Assembly (NCBI GenBank): GCA_017629615.1
Contig: JAGBWT010000046.1
Span: 1 to 5,833 of the forward strand
DNA: 5,833 bases
Direction of reading: 5' to 3'
DNA from: Alistipes sp.
Lineage (GTDB): Bacteria > Bacteroidota > Bacteroidia > Bacteroidales > Rikenellaceae
Below are positions 1-5,833 of this stretch, piece by piece. The notes below the pieces were generated by a model, which worked only from the letters and a program-made list of their open reading frames with translations, was not told the origin of the DNA and ran no database searches. Position 1 is the first letter of the stretch. Each line of letters starts with the position of its first letter. A program made the translations under genes and the position numbers.

Positions 1-1390
1 CTCGCTTCTCATAGGCGAGACGCGAGGTTGTTGGATATTTCAGCTTATCGAACTCGGCAACAGCATTACAAATATCGGTAAGGAGCATATCGGCCATATC
101 GCGCGTAAATCCCTGACGTACAACAACTCGCATCACAACCAAATCCTCGATATTCTTCGGCATCGTATAGGCAGGGACCATCCAACCACTCTGTTGCAAC
201 ACGGCCTGCAAGTCGTAAAGAGTCCATTTTGCCGTCTTGTCGTACTCGGGGTTCATATACCAAATAAAGAGAGGATTGTCGAGCGACGCAGCGTAGTTCT
301 TGAAGCACTTCATCTTGCCAATCTGCTCGTGGCAATAGCAAGCGATATTCATCGACTCCTGCTGAATCTGCTTGTAGCCCTCAAATCCATAGCGGATAAA
401 GTTGTAGTACTGTCCGAGGATTTGGGCCGCAGGGCGCGAGAAGTTAAGGCCGACCTGTGTGATGTTGGCACCGAGATAGTTGACGCTGAACGACATCTGC
501 TCGGGCAGACACTTCTTGTCGCGCCAAATAACCCAACCAAGACCCGGATAGACGAGGCCGTACTTATGGCCCGAGGTCGAGATTGAATAGACCCATTTCA
601 GGCGGAAATCCCACTTAAAATCGGGTTTGAGGAATGGCAGAATAAAGCCACCCGAAGCGGCATCGACGTGGATAGCGACCTCGTAGCCCGTCTTTTTGTT
701 GAAGGCATCGAGCTCCTTGTCAAGAGCCTCAATATCGTCGTTCAGGCCCGTCCAGGTCACGCCCGCGATTGGTACTACGCAGATGGTATTCTCGTCGCAC
801 ATCTCGACAGCCTTCTTTGCATCGAGCGACGGACATTCGAGTGACAAAGGCACTTCGCGCATCTCCACACCCCAAAGTTGGGCGAATTTCTCCCACACGA
901 CCTGATATGCCGAGCTCAACACCATATTGGGTTTATCGCACGACTTACCCTCCTTCGTGCGGCGGGCTTTCCAACGCAATAGGGCCGCGACGCCACCCAA
1001 CATACAGGCCTCCGACGAACCAATACCGACAGCACCCGTCTTCCACTCGGCCTTTTCGGGAGAGTTCCACAGATTGGCAACGATATTGATACAGCGACCA
1101 CACATCACCGCCACTCGCGGATACTCCGTTTCGTCGATATAGTTGATATTGATTGCCTCGTTCATCAACTTGGTCGCATAGTCGTCCATATAGGTCGTAA
1201 CGAAAGTTGCGAGATTCAATCGTGGCTGGGTTTGAGGATAGGTCTCGTCCTTAACCATCTGGTAGGCAGCCTCGGGACGCATACCGTGCTGTGGAATTTC
1301 GTTGGTTGGCGCAGCAGTCAGGATTGGCGTATCGGCCGTAGCTGTGGCTGTTGCACACTCACTCTTTTTGGAAGTTGAAAGTCGATTCAT
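1..1390 (-). CDS. gadB: Glutamate decarboxylase (PLP-dependent), 3' end cut by window edge
   Basis: Decarboxylates L-glutamate to GABA and CO2 in the cytoplasm, consuming a proton; in enteric bacteria and Bacteroides this serves acid resistance. The frame stays open from the ATG at 1390 to base 1, giving 463 residues. Compared from memory with E. coli GadB, key positions keep the same numbers: GSSEACMLGG (cofactor phosphate region), HVDAASGGF with Asp243, and STSGHK with the Schiff-base lysine at Lys276 (bases 565-563). NYLGANI and NFSRPA are also present. Known family members have about 466-480 residues, so only a short C-terminal tail, where E. coli has the autoinhibitory His465, is missing. 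Residues 1-35 are a poorly conserved Thr/Ala-rich lead before the conserved core. No Shine-Dalgarno precedes the ATG. The terminator at 1448-1479 separates it from the rhamnosidase, so it needs its own promoter in about 60 nt. Whether a gadC antiporter or glutaminase follows cannot be seen. Identity is secure. Confidence 0.96.
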   Translation of the reverse strand, partial: MNRLSTSKKSECATATATADTPILTAAPTNEIPQHGMRPEAAYQMVKDETYPQTQPRLNLATFVTTYMDDYATKLMNEAININYIDETEYPRVAVMCGRCINIVANLWNSPEKAEWKTGAVGIGSSEACMLGGVAALLRWKARRTKEGKSCDKPNMVLSSAYQVVWEKFAQLWGVEMREVPLSLECPSLDAKKAVEMCDENTICVVPIAGVTWTGLNDDIEALDKELDAFNKKTGYEVAIHVDAASGGFILPFLKPDFKWDFRLKWVYSISTSGHKYGLVYPGLGWVIWRDKKCLPEQMSFSVNYLGANITQVGLNFSRPAAQILGQYYNFIRYGFEGYKQIQQESMNIACYCHEQIGKMKCFKNYAASLDNPLFIWYMNPEYDKTAKWTLYDLQAVLQQSGWMVPAYTMPKNIEDLVVMRVVVRQGFTRDMADMLLTDICNAVAEFDKLKYPTTSRLAYEKR

Positions 1391-1447
1391 AGCTCTAAAA
1401 TTTAAGATTAACACCCCAAACCAAATCCACAAACCATACCAAACAAC

Positions 1448-1479
1448 AAAAAAGGTCGGTCTGCTAGTGCAAACCGACC
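1448..1479 (-). terminator. Intrinsic terminator of the rhamnosidase gene
   Basis: On the minus strand GGTCGGTTTGC and GCAGACCGACC pair as an 11-bp stem with a single G-U wobble around an ACTA loop, followed directly by TTTTTT (bases 1453-1448). It begins 23 nt after the rhamnosidase stop codon. The other side has no T-run, so it should act only on leftward transcription. It also isolates the downstream gadB gene. Confidence 0.9.
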
Positions 1480-1502
1480 CCGATATTTATGGGAGGTAGT
1501 CG

Positions 1503-4184
1503 CTACTTCACGCTAAACTTATAGGAGCCGCTACCAACACTATACTTAACATATCCATTCTCATAACCCACAGCCTTAACTGCGTTGTCGTCACACACAA
1601 CAGCCTCGGCTGCCGATGCAGGTACAAAGACCTCGGCCGTAGTATTGAACGGAATCTCAACCGAGAGGCTCTTCAACGCATTGGCCTCGGCGGTCCAAGC
1701 AGCCTCAACAACACCATAAGGGGTCTCGGTCGATGCCGACATATTGGTAAAGTTGCCGCCAACGTGAGGACGAATTGCGATAGTCTTGTAGCCCGGTGCA
1801 GTCTCGCAGATGCCGACAGCACTACGATAGAGCCAATCGCCAATCGAGCCAAACGAGTAGTGGTTGAGCGAGTTCATACCGTTGTTAGGAATCGAGCCAT
1901 CTTTACGAATACTATCCCAACGCTCCCAGATGGTAGTAGCGCCCATAGTTACCTGGAACAACCAACCAGGGCAACCCGTCTGCAATAACATACGGTATGC
2001 CACATCGCTATATCCATAACGGGTCAGCACCTCGCAGATGTATGGAGTACCGAGGAAGCCCGTTGTGATGCGGTACTTGTATCGCTTGATGTTATCGACA
2101 AGTCGCTTGGCAGCCTGCTCACGCAACGCCTCCGGCAACATATTGAAATGAAGAGCCAAAACATAGGCCGTCTGCGTGTCGCCCGAAATCAGGCCATTAG
2201 GAGTTACATACTCGCCCATAAAGGCCTCGCGAGCCTTCGCAGCAATCTCTGCATAGTATGCGCTCTCCTCGCTCTTGCCAAGAACCTCGGCCGAACGAGC
2301 CATAATATCGAGCGAATTTGCGAAGAAACACTGTGCGACAAGATGCTTCGAGGTTACAGCCGACTGACCATCACGGTCGTTCTGCTTCGAGTAGAAGAGC
2401 CAGTCGCCGTAGTGGTCGCCATTGGTCCAAAGATAGTTGTTGTCGTGGCAACGACCAATTACATAATCAACCCACTTCTTCATCGAAGGGTATTGGTCTA
2501 CCAAAATCTGCTTATCGCCATAGGCAACATAGTGATTCCACGGAATAATCGTCGCAACATCGGCCCAACCGCAAGCGTCGGTACGAGTATCCTGCATCCA
2601 ATATATATCGGGAATAATGCGCGGAATACGGCCATCGGCACGCTGGTCGGCAGCAACATCGGCCATATATTTACGGAAGAAGGTATCGACGCGACCGAGG
2701 AAAGAGGCCGTACGGAAGAAAATCTGCGCATCGCCCGTCCAACCAAGACGCTCGTTACGCTGTGGACAGTCGGTCGGAACATCGAGGAAATTGTCGTGGA
2801 AACTCCACCAGATATTGCTTTGAAGCTGATTTATAATCGGATTGGAGCAACTAAACTCGCCCACATTATCAAATCCCGACCAAACAGGAACAATCTCGAA
2901 ATCGGCCAAATCGGGGTCGCCTTCAAGACCTTCGATTTTGAGGTAACGGAAGCCGTAGAATGTCATCGTTGGAGCAAACTCACGCTTTGCGCCACCGTCC
3001 ATAATGTAGGTACTCGTAGTCTTTGCTTTGCGGAGATTGATGGTATAGAAGTTACCCTTCTCGTCGAGAGTCTCGGCGTGGTAGATACGCACTACATTGC
3101 CGGCCTTACCCTGCAACTTCACACGCTCCCAACCTACGATATTCTGACCAAAGTCGATAACCTTCTCGCCCTTTGGTGTCACGATATAACGCACCGCTTT
3201 AATCGGGGTTTGGAGCTTTGGCGACTCGTTTACGGTGGTGATAATATTCTGCTTGCCGATAGCCAACACTTGGGCCTTTTGCCACTCGGCGCCCTCGGTG
3301 TAGGCCGTTGTAGACCAGCTATTATCGATAAGGCGAGCGTCGATTGTTGCACCATCGTAGATGTCGTTATCGACCAAACCCGAAGCCTTTGCCGTAGCCG
3401 ACATCGACCAACTGCCGTCGCTTATCAGGTACTCTTTCGTACCATCGGCATACTCGATATTAACCTGCATCAACAGAGCGATAGCCTCGTCCTTGCGATA
3501 GGATATACGCTCGTGATAACCCATACCGATATTCCAACCACGAGCGACCACAGCAGCAACCACATTCTTACCACGTTTCAACATCGAGGTAACATCGTAG
3601 GCCTGGAACTGCAAACGCTTATTATACGAGGTCCAACCAGGGGTCATATAGGAGTCGCCAACGCGCACACCGTTGATAAACGCCTCGTACTGACCATAGG
3701 AGGTGATGTAGGCCGTAGCCTTTTTAATTGGCTTTGCAAAGGTAGCCTCGCGACGGAAATTTACGGGGCGACGCTTCATCGTCTCGCCAATCCACTCTGC
3801 CTTCCACTCGTCGTTTTTCAAAGCGGTCTGCCACGAACCTGTTGCTCGTTTCGACACTTTGCCGTGGTTGTCCCACACGCGTACCGACCACTGATAGTAG
3901 GTATCGGGGAGATTTGGTCCGTCGTACTCAACGAGGGTCGAGTTGTCGGAAGCGACCTTACCGCTGCTCCACACACGACGACCCGCACTGCTTACAACAA
4001 CCTCGTAAGCTGTTTGGGTAGAGTTTTTGGTTGTCGAGGTTGTAATCCAACTCAATACAGGTTTCTCGTCGGGCGAGATACCCATAGGGTCGGCGAGTTT
4101 ATTAACTCGCAGACTGGAAACCTCAATCTGTGCAAATGCCATCACAGGGAAGAGCAATGCAACAAGTGTTAGAAATCGTCTCAT
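1503..4184 (-). CDS. Secreted GH78 alpha-L-rhamnosidase
   Basis: Hydrolyses terminal alpha-L-rhamnose from glycans or rhamnosides by the inverting GH78 mechanism. It has 893 residues, normal for the multidomain family. Residues 1-18 are a type I signal peptide (MRRF, hydrophobic core, AFA before Gln19) with no lipobox Cys, so it is probably periplasmic or secreted rather than a lipoprotein. Then follow an Ig/FnIII-like domain (about 22-120), the N-terminal rhamnosidase beta domain (about 130-310), the concanavalin-like domain (about 320-430), the (alpha/alpha)6 catalytic barrel (about 435-780) and a C-terminal beta domain to the end. The signature DCPQRNERLGWTGDAQ gives Asp472, Glu478 (proposed general acid) and Asp485, matching Asp630/Glu636/Asp643 of Streptomyces SaRha78A; Glu754 in TIWERWDS matches the general base Glu895. 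It appears monocistronic: promoter at 4228-4259, terminator at 1448-1479. No SusC/SusD or other glycan gene adjoins it, so its substrate cannot be inferred from context. The start is supported by the signal peptide and an A-rich upstream stretch. Confidence 0.96.
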   Translation of the reverse strand: MRRFLTLVALLFPVMAFAQIEVSSLRVNKLADPMGISPDEKPVLSWITTSTTKNSTQTAYEVVVSSAGRRVWSSGKVASDNSTLVEYDGPNLPDTYYQWSVRVWDNHGKVSKRATGSWQTALKNDEWKAEWIGETMKRRPVNFRREATFAKPIKKATAYITSYGQYEAFINGVRVGDSYMTPGWTSYNKRLQFQAYDVTSMLKRGKNVVAAVVARGWNIGMGYHERISYRKDEAIALLMQVNIEYADGTKEYLISDGSWSMSATAKASGLVDNDIYDGATIDARLIDNSWSTTAYTEGAEWQKAQVLAIGKQNIITTVNESPKLQTPIKAVRYIVTPKGEKVIDFGQNIVGWERVKLQGKAGNVVRIYHAETLDEKGNFYTINLRKAKTTSTYIMDGGAKREFAPTMTFYGFRYLKIEGLEGDPDLADFEIVPVWSGFDNVGEFSCSNPIINQLQSNIWWSFHDNFLDVPTDCPQRNERLGWTGDAQIFFRTASFLGRVDTFFRKYMADVAADQRADGRIPRIIPDIYWMQDTRTDACGWADVATIIPWNHYVAYGDKQILVDQYPSMKKWVDYVIGRCHDNNYLWTNGDHYGDWLFYSKQNDRDGQSAVTSKHLVAQCFFANSLDIMARSAEVLGKSEESAYYAEIAAKAREAFMGEYVTPNGLISGDTQTAYVLALHFNMLPEALREQAAKRLVDNIKRYKYRITTGFLGTPYICEVLTRYGYSDVAYRMLLQTGCPGWLFQVTMGATTIWERWDSIRKDGSIPNNGMNSLNHYSFGSIGDWLYRSAVGICETAPGYKTIAIRPHVGGNFTNMSASTETPYGVVEAAWTAEANALKSLSVEIPFNTTAEVFVPASAAEAVVCDDNAVKAVGYENGYVKYSVGSGSYKFSVK

Positions 4185-4227
4185 TTTATTAGGTTTTAGG
4201 TTTATCGCACAATATTCATTAAGAATA

Positions 4228-4259
4228 CAAATATATAAAACTTTTAGAGCAAATACAAC
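4228..4259 (-). promoter_or_regulatory. Bacteroidetes-type promoter for the rhamnosidase gene
   Basis: On the minus strand GTTG (4259-4256), a 20-nt spacer and TATATTTG (4235-4228) fit the Bacteroidetes sigma-ABfr consensus of TTTG at -33 and TAnnTTTG at -7 with 19-21 nt between them. The -7 element is perfect and the -33 element has three of four bases. Transcription would start near 4221, giving an AT-rich leader of roughly 36 nt before the ATG at 4184. The surrounding 4190-4260 is strongly A/T-rich. The match is seen; activity is inferred. Confidence 0.7.
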
Positions 4260-4312
4260 TTTTTGCCACAGAAAGAGTATTTTTCGATGACAGAGAGAGG
4301 TGATTATTTTTT

Positions 4313-4453
4313 AGATTGGGAAGATTGGGGAGATTGGGGAGATTGGGTTGGCTGGGTAGAATGGGTTTTGCTGGGTAGAGTGGGTAGAGTGGCTTGCGCT
4401 GTCTTTCAGGTTACCCAGACTACCCAATCTACTCAATCTACCCATTTTACCCC
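4313..4453. repeat. 9-bp-period G-tract repeats with a complementary C-tract arm
   Basis: From 4313 to 4392 the plus strand carries diverged 9-bp units of the type AGATTGGGG / TAGAGTGGG. Eight G tracts of 3-4 bases start at 4318, 4327, 4336, 4345, 4354, 4363, 4373 and 4382, with 5-7 nt between them, so the stretch fits the usual four-tract G-quadruplex pattern twice over. After an unrelated spacer of about 18 nt, 4411-4453 carries units of the type CTACCCAAT, the complement of the same consensus. The reverse complement of this arm aligns with 4354-4393 at roughly three quarters of positions, so an imperfect stem of about 40 bp is possible. It lies between the terminator of the aromatic gene and the promoter of the rhamnosidase gene. 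The open frames across it encode only repeat-driven low complexity (DWGDWGDW on the plus strand), so I treat it as non-coding. Function unknown. Confidence 0.85.
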
Positions 4454-4457
4454 TAAT

Positions 4458-4536
4458 AAAAAAGGCCACCCTCAGCGGTTTTGACGACAAAGGGCTGTAC
4501 TCATCGTACTGCCCTTTGTCGTCATATTGAGGTAGC
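4458..4536 (-). terminator. Large compound intrinsic terminator of the DAHP synthase gene
   Basis: TGACGACAAAGGGC (4482-4495) and its exact reverse complement (4511-4524) form a perfect 14-bp stem. Inside it, past a mismatched base pair, GTAC pairs with GTAC around a 5-nt loop. Read on the minus strand, GCTACCTCA before the stem can pair with TGAGGGTGGC after it (9 bp, one wobble, one bulged G), and this outer base is followed by C and then TTTTTT (4463-4458). The U-tract therefore sits correctly for leftward transcription, 21 nt after the aromatic gene's stop. A further small inverted repeat, GCGGA/TCCGC, lies at 4535-4551. The pairing is seen; termination is inferred, and the inner hairpin alone has no adjacent U-run. 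Confidence 0.7.
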
Positions 4537-4557
4537 GGAAGTAGAATCCGCATAAAA

Positions 4558-5631
4558 TCAATTTTCCTCGTTCATTATACGATTCTGATGCTCAATACTC
4601 TCAACGTGAATAGCCTCCAAAATCGCACGAATAAACGAACGGCTCAAATGCAATTCGTCGTTACGCGAAAGGAGTCGCTCGACAATAGAGTACCAACGGT
4701 CGGTCTGCAAGATTACCACATCGTTCTCGCGCTTGATACGACCGATATGGTCGGCTATATTCATACGACGACCAAGCAACTCAAAGACCTCACTATCAAT
4801 CATATCGATTTCGTTGCGACAACGCTCCAAGTCGTGCAGATAGGCCTCATCGTTGCTACGCTCGGCACGCCACGAAAGATTGCGCACCAATTCACCCAAG
4901 GCGCACGGCACAAGTTGTTGTTTAGCATCGCTCAACGCCTCGTGTGGAGAGCAATGGCTCTCGACTATAAGACCTGCAAAATTGAGGTTGGCTGCCGTTT
5001 GAGCAACCTCGGCCACATAGCCACTATCGCCAGCGATGTGCGACGGGTCGCAGAGCATCATCAGGTCGGGGTGACGATTTTGCATCTCGAACGCAAGATA
5101 CCACATCGGATTATTGCGGTAACGGCTATGGCCGCTAACCGAAAAGCCTCGATGTATGAGGCCTATATTTTTGCGAGGAACGCCAACCTTTTCGAATCGC
5201 TCCACAGCACCCGACCACAACTCGACATCGGGGTTCATCGGGTTTTTGATAAGTATCGTAACATCGCTATCAGCCACAGCTTCGGCAATCTCCTGAACAA
5301 GAAATGGATTGACCGTTGTACGAGCACCCACCCAAAGAATATCGATGCCATACGACAGTGCTGCCTCGACGTGCTTTGCCGAAGCGACCTCTATCGCTAT
5401 CGGAAGTCCCGTGCGACGCTTGGCCTCGACCAACCACGGCAGAGCCTCCTCGCCTCGCCCCTCGAACGTATTGGGACGAGTACGCGGCTTCCAAACACCG
5501 GCACGTAACACATCGACACACCCCTCGGCAGCCAACGCCTCGCAAGTCGAGAGTAGCTGGCTCTCGCTCTCGGCACTACACGGGCCCGAAATTATCAGCG
5601 GGCGCTTTGTTCCCAATTCGAATTTTGCCAT
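4558..5631 (-). CDS. Bifunctional DAHP synthase (type I-beta) / chorismate mutase (AroQ)
   Basis: The N-terminal domain condenses PEP and erythrose 4-phosphate to DAHP, the first step of the shikimate pathway; the C-terminal domain turns chorismate into prephenate for Phe and Tyr. It is cytoplasmic and 357 residues long. Residues 1-250 form the TIM barrel: IISGPCSAES with metal-ligand Cys18, KPRTRPNTFEG at 48-58, LIKNP at 127-131, HRGF at 160-163, DPSHIAG with His198, then Glu224 and Asp235 as the remaining metal ligands by comparison with Thermotoga DAHP synthase. Residues about 263-350 are a helical AroQ mutase: Arg272, Arg289, Lys300, Arg312, Ser345 and Gln349 match E. coli Arg11, Arg28, Lys39, Arg51, Ser84 and Gln88, while Asp48 and Glu52 are replaced by Gln309 and Trp313. 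The same fusion is known in Porphyromonas gingivalis, where the mutase domain mediates prephenate feedback inhibition, so similar control is likely here. It starts 12 nt after the LysM gene. No tyrA, pheA or aminotransferase gene is visible. Confidence 0.96.
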   Translation of the reverse strand: MAKFELGTKRPLIISGPCSAESESQLLSTCEALAAEGCVDVLRAGVWKPRTRPNTFEGRGEEALPWLVEAKRRTGLPIAIEVASAKHVEAALSYGIDILWVGARTTVNPFLVQEIAEAVADSDVTILIKNPMNPDVELWSGAVERFEKVGVPRKNIGLIHRGFSVSGHSRYRNNPMWYLAFEMQNRHPDLMMLCDPSHIAGDSGYVAEVAQTAANLNFAGLIVESHCSPHEALSDAKQQLVPCALGELVRNLSWRAERSNDEAYLHDLERCRNEIDMIDSEVFELLGRRMNIADHIGRIKRENDVVILQTDRWYSIVERLLSRNDELHLSRSFIRAILEAIHVESIEHQNRIMNEEN

Positions 5632-5643
5632 AGCCTTGTCATT

Positions 5644-5833
5644 TTATTTTACACGCAATACCTTACCTATCTTCAACACTGCCGAAGCTTTGATGCCATT
5701 CAGGCGGCAAATAGCACCAACGGTCGTATGGTTGCGCTTCGCGATAACGCTCAAATTATCGCCATTGCGCACCTTGTAGTAACGACGCTCGGCCGAGGCA
5801 GCACGCTCCTTTTTATCGGCAGCGTAGACCTCC
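5644..5833 (-). CDS. Protein with C-terminal LysM domain (5' part outside window)
   Basis: Only the last 62 residues are present, ending at the TAA at 5646-5644. After a charged Ala/Lys/Glu/Arg-rich linker of about 17 residues comes one LysM domain, starting YYKVRNGDNLSVIAKR and continuing through AICRLNGI to KIGKVLRVK at the extreme C-terminus. LysM domains bind N-acetylglucosamine-containing glycans such as peptidoglycan, so the protein probably acts in the periplasm or cell envelope. C-terminal LysM modules are common on amidases, glucosaminidases and M23 peptidases, but nothing here tells which, if any, enzymatic domain precedes it. Its stop lies 12 nt before the ATG of the DAHP synthase/chorismate mutase gene, with no terminator between them, which suggests co-transcription. 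The gene is too truncated for a symbol. Confidence 0.9.
   Translation of the reverse strand, partial: EVYAADKKERAASAERRYYKVRNGDNLSVIAKRNHTTVGAICRLNGIKASAVLKIGKVLRVK

Noticed and set aside
194..586. Plus-strand 130-codon open frame and other small frames at 66-1142
   Set aside because: They lie in other frames of the glutamate decarboxylase gene, whose frame is continuously open from 1390 to base 1 and matches the family along its length.
1403..1433. Candidate gadB promoter: TTTG, 19 nt, TAATCTTA on the minus strand
   Set aside because: The spacing fits, but the -7 element matches the consensus at only four of six fixed positions and would leave a leader of about 6 nt before the ATG. The true promoter must lie near here but I cannot place it.
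2148..4172. 674-codon plus-strand open frame
   Set aside because: It is the in-register complement of the GH78 gene, whose signal peptide, domains and catalytic residues are clear. The antisense translation shows no recognisable domain and is explained by avoidance of TTA/CTA/TCA codons.
4313..4453. CRISPR array
   Set aside because: Units are 9 bp, contiguous and diverged, with no constant repeats separated by unique spacers and no cas genes nearby.
4263..4484. Plus-strand small open frame encoding a DWGDWGDW-like repeat protein
   Set aside because: The repeat comes from the 9-bp DNA period, which is a multiple of three; the frame also runs through the rhamnosidase promoter side and the terminator, and has no plausible domain.
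4311..4553. Minus-strand 80-codon frame starting 4 nt after the DAHP synthase stop
   Set aside because: Its first half is encoded by the terminator hairpin and its second half by the repeat array, giving low-complexity sequence. The position is suggestive of translational coupling, but nothing in the protein supports a gene.
4588..5508. 306-codon plus-strand open frame
   Set aside because: It is the in-register complement of the DAHP synthase/chorismate mutase gene, with no recognisable domain.

Overview
The window reads as an ordinary chromosomal stretch from a member of the Bacteroidota, most likely order Bacteroidales. An Alistipes/Rikenellaceae-like host is a guess from gene content and codon style only. 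The supporting signs are: a promoter of the Bacteroidetes sigma-ABfr type (TTG, 20 nt, TATATTTG) before the rhamnosidase; no Shine-Dalgarno sequence before the start codons; a DAHP synthase fused to a C-terminal chorismate mutase, as characterised in Porphyromonas gingivalis; and a glutamate decarboxylase closely resembling, as far as I recall them, Bacteroides GadB proteins. All four genes lie on the minus strand, so they are read from right to left.

Layout in order of transcription. (1) 5833-5644: the last 62 codons of a protein ending in a LysM peptidoglycan-binding domain. (2) 5631-4558: a complete bifunctional DAHP synthase/chorismate mutase starting 12 nt after the LysM stop, so probably co-transcribed with it. 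(3) 4557-4185: 373 nt without a gene. It holds, in order, a large intrinsic terminator for the aromatic gene (4536-4458), an array of 9-bp-period G-tract repeats with a complementary C-tract arm (4453-4313), and a well-formed promoter for the next gene (4259-4228). (4) 4184-1503: a complete secreted GH78 alpha-L-rhamnosidase. (5) 1479-1448: its intrinsic terminator. (6) 1390 to beyond base 1: a PLP-dependent glutamate decarboxylase, nearly complete, whose C-terminal tail lies outside the window.

The genes form at least three transcription units with unrelated jobs: cell-wall binding plus the first and branch-point steps of Phe/Tyr synthesis, plant or microbial glycan trimming in the periplasm or outside the cell, and acid tolerance/GABA formation. 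I see no tRNA, rRNA, CRISPR array, insertion sequence, phage gene or SusC/SusD pair. I found no convincing new system. The most unusual element is the self-complementary 9-bp repeat array at 4313-4453, which on the plus strand carries eight consecutive G3-4 tracts with 5-7 nt loops and is also predicted to fold into a long imperfect hairpin.
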